DNA of 64,000 nucleotides from Streptomyces coeruleorubidus (GCF_028885415.1 NZ_CP118527.1:2666001-2730000); one strand, 5' to 3'. Counted from the first letter of the stretch, positions 1 to 10,421 are shown. Notes: a model not told the origin generated them from the sequence alone. Made by a program: numbers and translations.

Positions 1-730
1 CAGTGGTGGTCAGTTCGTCGAGGCCGTCGTCGCCCCGGAAGACCAGGGACGAGTTGCCGCGCTCGGCGAAGACGCCCGCGACGATCGGCGCCATGCGCGG
101 GTCCGCGACGCCGACGGCCTGGGCCCGCACCCGGGCCGGATTGGTCAGCGGACCGAGCGCGTTGAACACCGTGCGGATGCCCAGCTGGCCGCGTGCCGCG
201 CCCGCGTGACGCAGCGCCGGGTGGAACTTCACCGCGAAGCAGAAGGTGATCCCGGCCTCCTCGGCGACCTCCACGACCCGGTGCAGCGGCAACTCCAGGT
301 TGACCCCGAGCTTCTCCAGCACGTCGGAGGCACCGGACGCCGAGGACGCGGCCCGGTTGCCGTGCTTGACGACCTTCGCGCCCGTGCCGGCGATGACGAT
401 CGAGGACATCGTGGAGATGTTGACCGTCTTGGCGCCGTCACCGCCCGTGCCGACGATGTCGACCGTCGCCCCGGGCACCTCGATCACGTTCGCGTGCTCG
501 TACATCGTCCGGACGAGGCCGTTGATCTCCTCGACCGTCTCGCCCTTGGCGCGCAGGGCCACCACGAAGCCCGCGATCTGCGCATCGGTCGCCTCGCCGC
601 GCATGATCAGGTCCATCGCCCAGGCGGTGTCGTCCGCGCTCAGGTGCCGGCCGTCCAGCAGGCCGTTCAGCAGGGCGGGCCAGGAGCGGCCCGCCGCGGT
701 GTCGCCTCCAGCGGGGGTCACAGCGCTCAT
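1..730 (-). CDS. trpD: Anthranilate phosphoribosyltransferase, N-terminal part
   Basis: Transfers phosphoribosyl from PRPP to anthranilate in tryptophan biosynthesis (cytosol). About 243 residues are present; the C-terminal part lies beyond base 1. The PRPP-binding glycine loop [18 protein letters not shown], the anthranilate-site [18 protein letters not shown] segment and the [11 protein letters not shown] region match the family in order. The ATG at 730 begins [15 protein letters not shown], followed by the helical domain with [20 protein letters not shown]. It is transcribed away from the qcr operon and stands alone here, as trpD does in other Streptomyces, next to the bc1 genes. Confidence 0.96.
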   Translation of the reverse strand, partial: MSAVTPAGGDTAAGRSWPALLNGLLDGRHLSADDTAWAMDLIMRGEATDAQIAGFVVALRAKGETVEEINGLVRTMYEHANVIEVPGATVDIVGTGGDGAKTVNISTMSSIVIAGTGAKVVKHGNRAASSASGASDVLEKLGVNLELPLHRVVEVAEEAGITFCFAVKFHPALRHAGAARGQLGIRTVFNALGPLTNPARVRAQAVGVADPRMAPIVAGVFAERGNSSLVFRGDDGLDELTTT

Positions 731-805
731 AAGCCGCTCCTGGTCGTCGTACGTGTCGTACACGTCAATGGTGGGTCCCACCCTATCCAGCCGCGGGGCA
801 CGGCG

Positions 806-838
806 AAGGGCCCCGTCCGAACACCGGACGGGGCCCTT
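806..838 (-). terminator. Rho-independent-type hairpin after qcrB
   Basis: A perfect 14-bp stem (AAGGGCCCCGTCCG at 806-819, its complement at 825-838) encloses the loop AACAC. It lies 24 bp past the qcrB stop and before the trpD start, so it probably ends the ctaE-qcrCAB transcript. There is no long T tract, as is usual in Streptomyces. Confidence 0.85.
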
Positions 839-861
839 GGCGTGGCGTGGCGAAGCAGCGA

Positions 862-2484
862 TCAGTGGTGGCCGTGGCCGCTGGTGATCTCCCGGTACTC
901 CTCGGTGGTGGGCTTCGGGATCTGGGCTCCCTCGCCGTAGTAGGACTCACTGAGCTTGGCGCGCAGCTTCTCGGAGCCCTTCACCTTGCGCTCGACACCG
1001 TTCTCGTCGACCGTCGGGCCGATCTCGACCGGCTGGTACTGCTCGTGCGCCGTGAGCGTGTACATCTGCTCCTGGCTGAGCGGCTCGTGCACCTCGATGA
1101 ACTCACCGTGCGGCAGGCGCTTGATGATGCCCGACTCGCGGCCGTGCAGCACCTTCTCCTTGTCCCGGCGCTGAAGGCCGAGGCAGATGCGCTTGGTGAT
1201 GATGAACGCGATGACCGGCCCGGCGAAGAACCCGATCCGGACGAACCAGGTGACCGCGTTGATCGACAGGTGGAAGTGGGTGGCGACGATGTCGTTGCCA
1301 CCGCCGATCAGCATGATCATGTAGCCGGTGACCCACGCGACACCGAAGGCGGTGCGCGTCGGGGCGTTGCGCGGCCGGTCCAGGATGTGGTGCTCGCGCT
1401 TGTCCCCGGTGACCCACGCCTCGATGAACGGGTAGAGGGCGATGATCCCGAGGAAGAGACCGAACAGCACCAGCGGGATGAACACGCCCAGGACGAGCGT
1501 GTGACCCCAGAAGTCGATCTCCCAGCCGGGCATGGCCCGGACCAGACCCTCGGCGAAGCCCATGTACCAGTCGGGCTGTGCACCCGTCGACACCTGGTCG
1601 GGCCGGTAGGGGCCCAGGACCCAGATCGGGTTGACGGTCGCGATGCCGGCGAGGGCCGCGATGACACCGAAGACCAGGAAGAAGTAGCCCCCGGCCTTGG
1701 CCATGTAGACCGGCAGCAGCGGCATGCCGACGACGTTCTTGTTGGTCCGGCCGGGACCCGCGTACTGCGTGTGCTTGTGGTAGACGACCAGGATCAGGTG
1801 GCCGACCACGAGCCCGAGCATGATGCCCGGCAGCAGCAGGATGTGGATCGAGTAGAACCGGGCGACGAAGTCGGTACCCGGGAACTCCCCGCCGAACAGG
1901 AACATCGAGATGTAGGTACCGACGATCGGCACGGACAGGATCGCGCCCTGGGTGAAGCGGACACCGGTGCCGGAGAGCAGGTCGTCCGGGAGCGAGTAAC
2001 CGGTGAAACCGGTGAACATGCCCAGGACGAACAGCAGGAAGCCGAACAGCCAGTTGACCTCGCGCGGCTTGCGGAACGCGCCGGTGAAGAAGACGCGCAT
2101 CATGTGCACGAACATGCCGGCGAGGAAGATGATCGCCGCCCAGTGGTGGATCTGCCGGATGAGCAGACCGCCGCGCACGTCGAAGCTGATGTCCAGGGTG
2201 GAGGCGAACGCCTCCGACATCAGCTGCCCCTGGAGCGGGACGTAACTGCCGTGGTACTCCACCTCGTTCATCGACGGGTGGAAGAACAGCGTCAGGTACA
2301 CACCCGTCAGGATGATGATGATGAAGCTGTAGAGGCAGATCTCACCCAGCATGAAGGACCAGTGGTCCGGGAAGATCTTGCGCATGTTGGCCTTGGCCAG
2401 GGAGTAGATCCCGAGGCGGCCGTCGGCCCAGTCGGCGACCCGCTCTCCGGCGGGTGCCTTGCGGCGTTCTTGTGCAGTGCTCAT
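862..2484 (-). CDS. qcrB: Cytochrome bc1 complex cytochrome b subunit
   Basis: Quinol-oxidising b-type cytochrome of the actinobacterial bc1 complex, which passes electrons to QcrC and the aa3 oxidase in the membrane. The 540 residues include the heme-ligand helices with [12 protein letters not shown] and [11 protein letters not shown]...[11 protein letters not shown]. The Qo-site motif reads PDWY ([10 protein letters not shown]) instead of the textbook PEWY, a usual actinobacterial variant. A hydrophilic C-terminal extension of about 120 residues follows the last membrane segments. The ATG at 2484 overlaps the qcrA stop (ATGA), so the two are translationally coupled. It is last in the operon, followed by the hairpin at 806-838. 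Confidence 0.97.
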   Translation of the reverse strand: MSTAQERRKAPAGERVADWADGRLGIYSLAKANMRKIFPDHWSFMLGEICLYSFIIIILTGVYLTLFFHPSMNEVEYHGSYVPLQGQLMSEAFASTLDISFDVRGGLLIRQIHHWAAIIFLAGMFVHMMRVFFTGAFRKPREVNWLFGFLLFVLGMFTGFTGYSLPDDLLSGTGVRFTQGAILSVPIVGTYISMFLFGGEFPGTDFVARFYSIHILLLPGIMLGLVVGHLILVVYHKHTQYAGPGRTNKNVVGMPLLPVYMAKAGGYFFLVFGVIAALAGIATVNPIWVLGPYRPDQVSTGAQPDWYMGFAEGLVRAMPGWEIDFWGHTLVLGVFIPLVLFGLFLGIIALYPFIEAWVTGDKREHHILDRPRNAPTRTAFGVAWVTGYMIMLIGGGNDIVATHFHLSINAVTWFVRIGFFAGPVIAFIITKRICLGLQRRDKEKVLHGRESGIIKRLPHGEFIEVHEPLSQEQMYTLTAHEQYQPVEIGPTVDENGVERKVKGSEKLRAKLSESYYGEGAQIPKPTTEEYREITSGHGHH

Positions 2485-3563
2485 CCGCGCTCCCAGAAAG
2501 CAGGGCCGACGGGCTCTTCGAAGTCGCCGAGCGCCTCGAGGTAGCCCTCGTCGTTCACGCCGATGCGGAGCTGCGGCAGGGCGTGACCAGCGGGACCGAA
2601 GATCACTCGGGCACCGTCGGAGAGGTCGAAGGTGGACTGGTGGCAGGGGCAGAGCACGTGGTGCGTCTGCTGCTCGTACAGGGAGATCGGGCAACCGACG
2701 TGGGTGCAGATCTTCGAGTACGCGACGATGCCCTCGTGCGACCACTCGAGCTCGCGCTTGTCCTTGATGTTCTCCGGCTGGATCCGGACGATCATCAGGG
2801 CGGCCTTGGCGATCTCGTTCTGGAACTCGTGGTCGTGCTCCTCCAGGCCCTCGGGCTTGGCGAAGGTCAGCGAGCCGACCGCGACGTCCGACGGACGCAG
2901 CGGCTCGTTCGTGTTCATGTTGACGAGCAGCTTGCCCTTGGACCAGAGCGTGTGACGCAGCTTGTCCTCGGGCAGCGGGCCGAGGTCGCGCAGCAGCACG
3001 ACACCGGAGAGCGGCAGCAGCGTGAGCGCGCCGAACATGGTGGTACGGATCAGCTTGCGGCGGCCGATCGCGGATTCCTTGGCGCCCTGCTTGAAGTCCG
3101 CGAAGACCTTCTCGCGGACCTCGGGCTCCGCCTCGATCGGGTGCCGCTCGTCGGCGATCTCCACGTCCGACATCAGGGTGCGGGCCCAGTGGACGGCGCC
3201 CGCGCCGATGCAGAACAGCGCGATGCCGAGCGTCATGCCCAGCGCGAAGTTCAGCGCACTGATGTGGCCGAGCGGGAAGATGTAGACCGACTTGTCGACC
3301 GGGATCGCCACGAACGCGGCGATGAAGGCGATGGTGGCCAGCATCGACACCGTGAACATCAGGGCGACCGAGCGCTCGGACCGCTTGGCGGCCCGCTCGT
3401 CGACGTCCTGGATCCGGTGCTCGTGGGGGGGCAGGCCCGGGTCGGCGAACGGGTTCTTCTCGTCCGCGGGGCTCAGCGCTCCGTGCCCGTGCTCGTCATG
3501 TCCTGCGGACTGCCCGGAGTGCTCGGCAGGCAGGTTCTCTTCTGGAATGTCTTGGCTACTCAT
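2481..3563 (-). CDS. qcrA: Rieske iron-sulfur subunit of cytochrome bc1
   Basis: Carries electrons from quinol to the diheme cytochrome c. The 360 residues hold an acidic, His-rich N-terminus, three membrane segments (SVALMFTVSMLATIAFIAAFVAI, the ALNFALGMTLGIALFCIGAGAV stretch, and TTMFGALTLLPLSGVVLL) as is typical for actinobacteria, and the C-terminal Rieske fold. The [2Fe-2S] ligands are in CTHVGCPI and CPCHQS. The ATG at 3563 (MSSQDIPEENL) overlaps the end of qcrC. The same reading frame runs further upstream, but only as antisense-like Arg-rich sequence, so that extension is rejected. Confidence 0.97.
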   Translation of the reverse strand: MSSQDIPEENLPAEHSGQSAGHDEHGHGALSPADEKNPFADPGLPPHEHRIQDVDERAAKRSERSVALMFTVSMLATIAFIAAFVAIPVDKSVYIFPLGHISALNFALGMTLGIALFCIGAGAVHWARTLMSDVEIADERHPIEAEPEVREKVFADFKQGAKESAIGRRKLIRTTMFGALTLLPLSGVVLLRDLGPLPEDKLRHTLWSKGKLLVNMNTNEPLRPSDVAVGSLTFAKPEGLEEHDHEFQNEIAKAALMIVRIQPENIKDKRELEWSHEGIVAYSKICTHVGCPISLYEQQTHHVLCPCHQSTFDLSDGARVIFGPAGHALPQLRIGVNDEGYLEALGDFEEPVGPAFWERG

Positions 3564-4372
3564 GACTTCTTGGCCTTTGCGGTCCGGGCGGCGACCCACA
3601 CGGCGACGGCGATCAGCCCGCCGAGACCGAAGATCCATCCGAACAGGCCCTCGCTGACCGGCCCGAGGCCGCCGAGCTCGAGACCGCCGGGGCTCTCGGA
3701 CTTGCTGCTGTTGACCGCGTCCAGGTACGCGATGATGTCCTTCTTGTTCTTCTCCGACAGCGTGGTGTCGGGGAAGGACGGCATGTTCTGCGGGCCGGTC
3801 TGCATGGCCTCGTAGATGTGCTTCGGGGCGACACCCTCGAGGTCCGGCGCGTACTTGCCGTGCGTCAGCGCACCCCCCTTGCCGGTGAAGTTGTGGCACT
3901 GCGCGCAGTTGGTGCGGAACAGCTCACCGCCCTTGGCGATGTCGGCGCCCTGGGGGCCGTACTGCTCCTCGGTCGGGATGGCAGGCCCGGCGCCCAGCGA
4001 GGCGATGTAGGCCGCGAGCTGGTCGATCTCGGCCTGGCTGTAGATGTTCTTCTTCTTGGGGACCTGCGGACCCTGGGAGGTGGCGGCCGGCATACGGCCG
4101 GTGGCCACCTGGAAGTCCACGGCCGCGGCGCCCACACCCACCAGGCTCGGCCCGTCGGAGGTGCCCTGACCGCCGGTGCCGTGGCAACTGGCGCAGCCGA
4201 CCGAGTAGAGCTTCTTGCCCTCCTCGATGGTGAGGGACTGGGCGGTTTCGTCGGCCTCAGCCTTGCTCGTGGGTGCGAACACGGCGTACAGCCCCCCGCT
4301 GAAGAGCAGCGCGAGGAGTAGGACGACGACCGCCGCCAACGGGTGGCGTCGTCGTGCGGAGAGCTTTTTCAC
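3560..4372 (-). CDS. qcrC: Diheme cytochrome c subunit of bc1
   Basis: Membrane-anchored cytochrome cc that relays electrons from the Rieske protein to CuA of the oxidase, replacing soluble cytochrome c. The 270 residues have an N-terminal membrane segment (LAAVVVLLLALLFSGGLYAVF), two heme-binding CXXCH motifs (CASCH and CAQCH), each followed by a cytochrome c fold with a distal Met region (GRMPAA, NMPSFP), and a C-terminal membrane helix (GLFGWIFGLGGLIAVAVWVAA). It overlaps qcrA by 4 bp and follows ctaE after 77 bp, which suggests one operon. Confidence 0.97.
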   Translation of the reverse strand: MKKLSARRRHPLAAVVVLLLALLFSGGLYAVFAPTSKAEADETAQSLTIEEGKKLYSVGCASCHGTGGQGTSDGPSLVGVGAAAVDFQVATGRMPAATSQGPQVPKKKNIYSQAEIDQLAAYIASLGAGPAIPTEEQYGPQGADIAKGGELFRTNCAQCHNFTGKGGALTHGKYAPDLEGVAPKHIYEAMQTGPQNMPSFPDTTLSEKNKKDIIAYLDAVNSSKSESPGGLELGGLGPVSEGLFGWIFGLGGLIAVAVWVAARTAKAKKS

Positions 4373-4449
4373 GGATTACCCCGGTGTCAGGATCTTCTGC
4401 GTCGGTGCTTCTGGGATGCGTGCCTCGTCGGGCGCGCGCTGCGGTCCCG

Positions 4450-5070
4450 CTACTTGATCATGTAGATCGTGGCGAAGAGGCCGATCCAGACGACATCGAC
4501 GAAGTGCCAGTAATAGGACACGACGATCGCGGCGGTCGCCTGCTCGTGGGTGAACCTCCGGGCCGCGTAGGTGCGGCCCAGGACCAGCAGGAAGGCGATG
4601 AGACCGCCCGTCACATGCAGGCCGTGGAAGCCGGTGGTCAGGTAGAAGACCGAGCCGTACGGGTCGGAGGACAGGGACAGGCCCGCCTCCTTGACCAGCT
4701 CGGTGTACTCGAAGACCTGACCGCCGATGAAGATCGCACCCATGACGAAGGTGACGATGAACCACATCCGCAGCTTCTTCACGTCACCGCGCTCGGCGGC
4801 GAACACGCCGAGCTGGCAGGTGAGCGAGGAGAGCACCAGGATGGTGGTGTTCGCCGCCGAGAACGGGAAGTTGAGATGGCTCGCCATCTCCTTCCAGTGA
4901 TCGGGACCCGTCACCGATCGCAGGGTGAAGTACATCGCGAAGAGGGCCGCGAAGAACATCAGCTCGGAACTCAGCCAGATGATGGTTCCGACGCTGGTGA
5001 GGTTCGGCCGGTTGACCGACGGGTGCGCGTGCCCGGTTTCTACTGTCGTTGCTGTCGCCACGACCGACAT
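4450..5070 (-). CDS. ctaE: Cytochrome c oxidase subunit III
   Basis: Five-helix subunit III of the aa3-type oxidase. The 206 residues start at [23 protein letters not shown] and contain the conserved segments [41 protein letters not shown] and [16 protein letters not shown]. It is the first gene of the ctaE-qcrCAB operon and is separated from ctaC, ctaD and ctaF by two unrelated genes, the usual Streptomyces arrangement. The co-operon with bc1 fits an obligate bc1-aa3 supercomplex. Confidence 0.97.
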   Translation of the reverse strand: MSVVATATTVETGHAHPSVNRPNLTSVGTIIWLSSELMFFAALFAMYFTLRSVTGPDHWKEMASHLNFPFSAANTTILVLSSLTCQLGVFAAERGDVKKLRMWFIVTFVMGAIFIGGQVFEYTELVKEAGLSLSSDPYGSVFYLTTGFHGLHVTGGLIAFLLVLGRTYAARRFTHEQATAAIVVSYYWHFVDVVWIGLFATIYMIK

Positions 5071-5141
5071 TATGTCGGTCGCTTATCCCGCCCTCACTCC
5101 GGGGGGTGCCGTTCGGAGTGTTGGAGCCGGTCGTACCGGTG

Positions 5142-5168
5142 TTGACGTGGTGTTCAAGGGAGTAGCAT
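5142..5168 (+). promoter_or_regulatory. Candidate sigma-70-type promoter of the receiver-like gene
   Basis: TTGACG at 5142-5147 and TAGCAT at 5163-5168 are 15 bp apart, a little short. They lie about 50 bp before the GGAGGAAC ribosome site and ATG at 5215. Prediction by eye only. Confidence 0.4.
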
Positions 5169-5214
5169 CCGCCCATCGGGCCTGTCCTTACGACGCTGAC
5201 GTCACGGAGGAACA

Positions 5215-5616
5215 ATGCAGCCGACCGCCACGGTGCTGGTCTACAGCGACGACTCCAACACCCGCGAGCAGGTGCGGCTCGCCACGGGACGACGGCCGGC
5301 GCCGGACGTTCCCTTGGTGGAGTTCGTGGAATGTGCGACTCCGGGTGCGGTGCTCAAGGAGCTGGACCGGGGTGGGATCGACGTCTGTGTGCTGGACGGT
5401 GAGGCCGTGCCGATGGGGGGTATGGGGCTCTGCCGGCAGATCAAGGACGAGGTGTTCGACTGCCCGCCGGTGTTGTTGCTGATCGGGCGGCCGCAGGATG
5501 CGTGGCTCGCGACCTGGAGTCGGGCTGAGAGTGCGGTGACCCTGCCGGTGGAGCCGGTGGAGTTCGCCTCCGCGCTGGCTTCCCTGTTGCGGTCGAGGGC
5601 GGCTTTGAACGCCTAG
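5215..5616 (+). CDS. Degenerate receiver-domain protein (response-regulator-like, no output domain)
   Basis: A 133-residue protein that is essentially a single CheY-like receiver fold. The acidic pair is present (D12-D13 in VYSDDSNT), and an Asp sits at the phospho-acceptor position (D61 in VCVLDGEAVP). The switch Thr/Ser position is Gly (LLLIGRPQD) and the invariant Lys before Pro is Leu (VTLPVEP). This points to an atypical receiver that may not switch in the normal way. No output domain or partner kinase is nearby. It is transcribed away from ctaE. A strong GGAGGAAC site fixes the ATG. Its position between the two respiratory operons may mean a role in respiration, but that is only inference. 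Confidence 0.8.
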   Translation: MQPTATVLVYSDDSNTREQVRLATGRRPAPDVPLVEFVECATPGAVLKELDRGGIDVCVLDGEAVPMGGMGLCRQIKDEVFDCPPVLLLIGRPQDAWLATWSRAESAVTLPVEPVEFASALASLLRSRAALNA

Positions 5617-5664
5617 GAGCTCGGGGGTTCCTCGTCGTCGGCGGGTGCGGGTGGTCTGTGGCTT

Positions 5665-5687
5665 GTCGCGCAGTTCCCCGCGCCCCT
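5665..5687 (+). repeat. Intergenic repeat, form A
   Basis: A 23-bp core beginning GTCGCGCAG and ending CCCCGCGCCCCT, preceded by GGGTGCGGGTGGTCTGTGGCT. It lies between two convergent gene ends. The same core recurs (either strand) at 11890, 28223, 39554, 43551 and 47071. Confidence 0.85.
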
Positions 5688-5695
5688 GAAGGCGT

Positions 5696-6952
5696 TCAGG
5701 CGCTCTGCGGCCTCAGGCGGGCCCTGTCCGCCGGTGTGGGGCCCTCGGGGGTGCCGGCTGTCAGGGCGCTGCCCGTGCGCCACTGCTTCCACTCGAGGTT
5801 CCAGTCGCCGAAGCCGTTGCCGAAGGGGGCCATCGTGTCGCCGGCGGAGTTTATGACCTTGACGATGTCGCCCTCGCGGACGTTCTCGTAGAACCACGCG
5901 GCGTTCTCGGTGCTCATGCCGGTGCAGCCGTGGCTGACGTTGGCGTAGCCCTGGGAGCCGACGGACCAGGGGGCGGCGTGGATGTACTCGCCGCTGTTGG
6001 TGACCCGCACGGAGTGGTGGACGATCAGGTCGTAGAAGTCCGAGGCGCCGATGCTGGCGCTGGTCATGCGGACGGTGCCCTCCTTGGCCAGGACGACCTT
6101 GACGCCGTTGCGGGTGTCGTAGCCGGGCCTGCCCGTGGTCACCGGTATCTGCCGGACGATCTCGTCGTTCTTGTGGACGGTCATCCGGTGCGCCGAGACG
6201 TCCGTGACGGCGACGACCTTGTCCCCCGTGGTGATCGTCAGCGGCTTGGCCTTGCCGCCCCACATCCGGTCGCCGATCTTGATGCCCGGCAGGTTGCTGC
6301 GGACCTGGATGGTGGCCCGTGCGGGCCAGTAGTCCTTGGGGCGGTAGTGGAGCTTCTTGTCGTCCACCCAGTGCCAGGCGCCGTCCGTCGCGGGCATGGA
6401 GGAGACCTTGAGGGCCCGTTCGACGACGGCCCGCTGAGCCCTGTCCTTGACGGGCCGGCTCAGCTCGGCCGTGATGGGCTGGCCGACGCCGTAGGTGCCC
6501 GCCTTGGGGCCGAAGGTGACGTCCAGGCGCTTCTTGGTGGTGGGCTTGCCGGTGTCGAAGGTGAGGACCTTGCGGCCGGGCGCCCCGTCCTCGTTCTCGG
6601 TGCTCACACGGACCGTGTAGCCGGCGTCGGCGGCGAGCGGTGAGGTGCTGTGCCAGCGGCCGCCGTCGGCGGCGAGTTCGCCGGCCACGTAGCGTCCGGC
6701 GGCGTCGTAGGCCGTGACGTCCGTGATGCGCCCGTCGGAGTCCTCGGCGACCACTTCCAGGGGCTTGTCCGGGTCGGCCTTCTTGCGGCCCTGTGAGGGG
6801 GCGTTGAAGGAGATCTGGTCCGCCGCGTCGTAGGGGCGGTGGGAGAGGGGGTTGCCGTCCGAGCCGCAGGCGGTGACGCCCGCGCAGAGGGCTATCACCA
6901 GCAGCGTGCAGCTGACGACGGTGCGGGGGCGGGAGATCGCTGTGTGGCTCAT
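5696..6952 (-). CDS. L,D-transpeptidase lipoprotein (YkuD family, Ig-like domains)
   Basis: Predicted to form 3-3 peptidoglycan cross-links outside the membrane. The 418-residue product has a lipoprotein signal (VTAC, lipid-modified C29), two beta-sandwich Ig-like regions (about 60-240) as in mycobacterial Ldt proteins, and a C-terminal YkuD domain. The catalytic motif is H325 (IHAAPWS), then about 15 residues on VSHGCTGM with H341 and C343. The ATG at 6952 precedes a basic, hydrophobic signal. It sits alone between the two respiratory operons; the convergent neighbour ends at 5616. Confidence 0.95.
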   Translation of the reverse strand: MSHTAISRPRTVVSCTLLVIALCAGVTACGSDGNPLSHRPYDAADQISFNAPSQGRKKADPDKPLEVVAEDSDGRITDVTAYDAAGRYVAGELAADGGRWHSTSPLAADAGYTVRVSTENEDGAPGRKVLTFDTGKPTTKKRLDVTFGPKAGTYGVGQPITAELSRPVKDRAQRAVVERALKVSSMPATDGAWHWVDDKKLHYRPKDYWPARATIQVRSNLPGIKIGDRMWGGKAKPLTITTGDKVVAVTDVSAHRMTVHKNDEIVRQIPVTTGRPGYDTRNGVKVVLAKEGTVRMTSASIGASDFYDLIVHHSVRVTNSGEYIHAAPWSVGSQGYANVSHGCTGMSTENAAWFYENVREGDIVKVINSAGDTMAPFGNGFGDWNLEWKQWRTGSALTAGTPEGPTPADRARLRPQSA

Positions 6953-7027
6953 GGCCTCACGCTAGGAAGCCGCGTCAACTGCGGCACGCCGGGTGACTCG
7001 TACGAGTGACACGCATTGCGACAAAAG

Positions 7028-7067
7028 CAGGAGCCCGGACACTCCTTGCGGAGTGTCCGGGCTCCTG
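7028..7067 (-). terminator. Terminator hairpin after ctaF
   Basis: A perfect 18-bp stem (7028-7045 with 7050-7067) has the tetraloop TTGC. It starts 17 bp past the ctaF stop and precedes the ldt start at 6952, so it should close the ctaCDF transcript. Confidence 0.92.
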
Positions 7068-7083
7068 AAGCGCTCGGCTCGTG

Positions 7084-7482
7084 TTACTGGGTGCGGTTCT
7101 CACCGCGGTAGTACTCGAAGACCCAGCCCCAGACGCCGATCAGGATGATCGGCAGCGAGAAGTACAGCAGCCACCAGCCGATCGCGATCGCCAGGAAGGC
7201 GAGGGCGCCACCGATGGCCAGGGAGAGCGGCTGCCAGCTGTGCGGGCTGAAGAACCCGACCTCGCCGGCGTCGTCCGCGACGTCCGCCTCCTTGTTGTCC
7301 TGCGCACCGACGTCGACCCGCTTGGCCGTGAAGCCGAGGTAGAAGCCGATCATGATGCACAGGCCGAAGGCCAGGAAGAGGGCCGTGGTACCGGCCGGCT
7401 CCTTCGACCACACGCCATAGACGACCGCCATGGCGAGGACGAAGACGCTCAGCCACATGAACATCTTGCCCTGGATCTTCAC
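7084..7482 (-). CDS. ctaF: Cytochrome c oxidase subunit IV (actinobacterial type)
   Basis: Small subunit of the aa3 oxidase, specific to actinobacteria. The 132 residues start [29 protein letters not shown] and contain four hydrophobic segments, with a central acidic loop ([22 protein letters not shown]) between the first and second pairs. It overlaps the end of ctaD by 4 bp and is last in the ctaC-ctaD-ctaF operon, before the hairpin at 7028-7067. Confidence 0.95.
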   Translation of the reverse strand: MKIQGKMFMWLSVFVLAMAVVYGVWSKEPAGTTALFLAFGLCIMIGFYLGFTAKRVDVGAQDNKEADVADDAGEVGFFSPHSWQPLSLAIGGALAFLAIAIGWWLLYFSLPIILIGVWGWVFEYYRGENRTQ

Positions 7483-9215
7483 TTGCCGGCCTCCTTGCCA
7501 CCAGCGATGGCCTTCTCGCCGTGACCGACGTTCTCGAGCTGGTCGAGAGCGGCGATCTCCGGGTGGTGCAGGTCGAACGCCGGGGATTCACTGCGGATCC
7601 GCGGCATGGTGAGGAAGTTGTGCCGCGGCGGCGGGCAGGAGGTCGCCCACTCCAGGGAGCGGCCGTAGCCCCACGGGTCGTCGACGCCGACCGGCTTGCC
7701 GTACTTGGCCGTCTTCCAGACGTTGTAGAAGAACGGCAGGATCGACATGCCGAGCAGGAACGAGCTGATCGTCGAGATCGTGTTCAGCGCGGTGAAGCCG
7801 TCGGCCGCGAGGTAGTCCGCGTACCGGCGCGGCATGCCCTCGGCACCCAGCCAGTGCTGGACCAGGAACGTGCCGTGGAAGCCGATGAACAGCGTCCAGA
7901 AGGTGATCTTGCCGAGGCGCTCGTCCAGCATCTTGCCGGTCCACTTCGGCCACCAGAAGTGGAAGCCGGAGAACATCGCGAAGACCACGGTGCCGAAGAC
8001 GACGTAGTGGAAGTGGGCCACCACGAAGTACGAGTCGGAGACGTGGAAGTCCATCGGCGGCGAGGCCAGGATGACACCGGTCAGACCACCGAAGGTGAAG
8101 GTGATCAGGAAGCCGGTCGCCCAGAGCATCGGTGTCTCGAAGGACAGCGAGCCCTTCCACATGGTGCCGATCCAGTTGAAGAACTTCACACCGGTCGGGA
8201 CCGCGATCAGGAAGGTCATGAAGGAGAAGAACGGCAGCAGCACACCGCCGGTGACGTACATGTGGTGCGCCCACACCGTCACGGACAGACCCGCGATCGC
8301 GATGGTCGCGCCGATCAGACCCGTGTAACCGAACATCGGCTTGCGGGAGAAGACCGGAATGACCTCGGAGATGATCCCGAAGAACGGCAGCGCGATGATG
8401 TACACCTCTGGATGGCCGAAGAACCAGAAGAGGTGCTGCCACAGCAACGCGCCGCCGTTGGCGGAGTCGAAGATGTGGGCACCGAACTTGCGGTCCGCCT
8501 CCAGGGCGAACAGCGCCGCGGCCAGGACCGGGAAGGCCAGCAGGACCAGGACACCGGTCAGCAGCACGTTCCAGGTGAAGATCGGCATGCGGAACATCGT
8601 CATGCCCGGGGCGCGCATGCAGATGATCGTGGTGATGAAGTTGACCGAGCCGAGGATGGTGCCGAAGCCGGAGAAGGCCAGACCCATGATCCACATGTCG
8701 GCGCCGATGCCCGGGGAGCGGACCGCGTCCGACAGCGGGCTGTAGGCGAACCAGCCGAAGTCGGCCGCGCCCTGCGGCGTCAGGAAGCCCCCGACGGCGA
8801 TGAGCGAGCCGAACAGGTACAGCCAGTAGGCGAACATGTTCAGCCGGGGGAACGCCACGTCCGGCGCGCCGATCTGCAGCGGCATGATCCAGTTCGCGAA
8901 GCCGGCGAACAGCGGCGTCGCGAACATCAGCAGCATGATCGTGCCGTGCATCGTGAACGCCTGGTTGAACTGCTCGTTCGACATGATCTGCAGACCAGGC
9001 CGGGCGAGCTCGGCGCGCATGAACAGCGCCATCACGCCACCGATGACGAAGAACGCGAACGACGTGGCCAGGTACAGCGTGCCGATCGTCTTGTGATCCG
9101 TGGTCGTCAGCCACTTGATGACCACGCTGCCGCGGTTCTGGCGCCTGACCGGCAGCTCGTCCTCGTAGTGGGACCCTGCTGCCGCGGCACCCTGGGGTTC
9201 GTTGAGGATGCTCAC
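7479..9215 (-). CDS. ctaD: Cytochrome c oxidase subunit I
   Basis: Catalytic heme-copper subunit of the aa3 oxidase (578 residues, about 12 membrane helices). Diagnostic segments include [20 protein letters not shown] (heme a ligand His), [19 protein letters not shown] with the His-Tyr cross-link pair, WAHHMYVTG (CuB ligands) and [15 protein letters not shown] (heme ligands). The start is the GTG at 9215 ([14 protein letters not shown]), which overlaps the ctaC stop as GTGA. The frame continues upstream only as Arg-rich shadow sequence, so the longer form is rejected. Confidence 0.97.
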   Translation of the reverse strand: MSILNEPQGAAAAGSHYEDELPVRRQNRGSVVIKWLTTTDHKTIGTLYLATSFAFFVIGGVMALFMRAELARPGLQIMSNEQFNQAFTMHGTIMLLMFATPLFAGFANWIMPLQIGAPDVAFPRLNMFAYWLYLFGSLIAVGGFLTPQGAADFGWFAYSPLSDAVRSPGIGADMWIMGLAFSGFGTILGSVNFITTIICMRAPGMTMFRMPIFTWNVLLTGVLVLLAFPVLAAALFALEADRKFGAHIFDSANGGALLWQHLFWFFGHPEVYIIALPFFGIISEVIPVFSRKPMFGYTGLIGATIAIAGLSVTVWAHHMYVTGGVLLPFFSFMTFLIAVPTGVKFFNWIGTMWKGSLSFETPMLWATGFLITFTFGGLTGVILASPPMDFHVSDSYFVVAHFHYVVFGTVVFAMFSGFHFWWPKWTGKMLDERLGKITFWTLFIGFHGTFLVQHWLGAEGMPRRYADYLAADGFTALNTISTISSFLLGMSILPFFYNVWKTAKYGKPVGVDDPWGYGRSLEWATSCPPPRHNFLTMPRIRSESPAFDLHHPEIAALDQLENVGHGEKAIAGGKEAGK

Positions 9216-10177
9216 AGGTTGTTCGTCTCCCGGTTCTTCTCGTGGCTCGTCTGCGCGATGCCGGCGGGAACGTAACCGGTCTGCTGCTTGTCCACGAGGT
9301 CCTTGAGGTGCTGCTCGTAGCGCTCGGGGGAGACGACCTTCACGTTGAACAGCATCCGAGAGTGGTCGACGCCGCAGAGCTCGGCGCACTTGCCCAGGAA
9401 GGTGCCCTCCTTGTTGGGGGTCACCTCGAAGGCGTTGGTGTGGCCCGGGATGACGTCCTGCTTCATCAGGAACGGCACCACCCAGAAGGAGTGGATGACG
9501 TCACGCGAGGTGAGGACGAAGCGGACCGTCTTGCCCTTGGGCAGCCAGAGCGTCGGACCCGGGTTGTTGGTCTGCGGGTTCCGCGTGCCGGGGGTGCCAC
9601 AGTCGTAGACGCCGCCGGCGCCTGCCGGGAAGTCGTCCTTGAACCGGTCCGGGATCGCGTCCAGGTCCGGGGACTTCTTGGCGTCACCGGTGGAACCGGC
9701 GACCGGCTCGATGTAGTTGAAGCACCAGCTCCACTGGAAGCCGACCACGTTGACCGTGACGTCGGGCTTCTTCTTGAGGCTGAGCAGCTCGGACTCGTCA
9801 CGGGCGGTGAAGTAGAACAGCACCGAGACGATGATGAGCGGGACCACTGTGTACAGCGCCTCGATGGGCATGTTGTACCGGGTCTGCGGAGGAACCTCGA
9901 CCTTGGTGCGGCTGCGCCGGTGGAAGAAAGCACTCCACAGGATCAGACCCCACACCAGCACGCCAACGGCGAGCGCAGCCGCCCAGGACCCCTGCCACAG
10001 GGAGAGGATCCGCGGAGCCTCTTCCGTGGTCGGGGTGGGCATACCAAGGCGGGGGAAGTCTTCCCAGTTGTACGAGCAACCGGTGGCTGTCGCCAAGACC
10101 AGGCCCGCGGTCAGTGCCTGCAGCAGCTTCCGCCGCATCGGGCGCCGCGGCGAGCGGTCGGAGCCGTTGGGACTCAC
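9212..10177 (-). CDS. ctaC: Cytochrome c oxidase subunit II (lipoprotein)
   Basis: Carries the CuA centre that accepts electrons from QcrC. The 321-residue product begins at GTG 10177 ([17 protein letters not shown]), chosen because GGAAGG lies about 8 bases upstream; an internal ATG at 10138 is an alternative. It has a lipoprotein signal (LATATGC), two membrane helices, and a cupredoxin domain with DVIHSFWV and the CuA loop [14 protein letters not shown]. An insertion between FNYIEPV and TLWLPKG is typical of actinobacterial CtaC. First gene of the ctaCDF operon. Confidence 0.96.
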   Translation of the reverse strand: MSPNGSDRSPRRPMRRKLLQALTAGLVLATATGCSYNWEDFPRLGMPTPTTEEAPRILSLWQGSWAAALAVGVLVWGLILWSAFFHRRSRTKVEVPPQTRYNMPIEALYTVVPLIIVSVLFYFTARDESELLSLKKKPDVTVNVVGFQWSWCFNYIEPVAGSTGDAKKSPDLDAIPDRFKDDFPAGAGGVYDCGTPGTRNPQTNNPGPTLWLPKGKTVRFVLTSRDVIHSFWVVPFLMKQDVIPGHTNAFEVTPNKEGTFLGKCAELCGVDHSRMLFNVKVVSPERYEQHLKDLVDKQQTGYVPAGIAQTSHEKNRETNNL

Positions 10178-10421
10178 GTAGCGCCTTCCCGAGAGTCTCG
10201 CCCGCGCGGATCGGCTGCGGCCTGGCCTTCTCGCTGGTCGGTCGCCGCCCTGCGTCGGGCAGGGGTTTGGATGTTTATGCGGACCAAACCCTAGCCGACG
10301 CCCTCCGGGGGTTCGCGGGGAGGGGGGCGTTCGCGCGCCGTCGGTCACCCCGAAGGGGTGGGTGGGTCGCCTATTGGGTTGGGGGTGCGGCTTGTGTGGC
10401 GGGTGCGGGTGGTTCGTGGCT

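Noticed and set aside
847..2544. 565-aa plus-strand frame opposite qcrB
   Set aside because: Arg/Asp/Val-rich antisense composition with no motif; qcrB on the other strand has clear family signatures.
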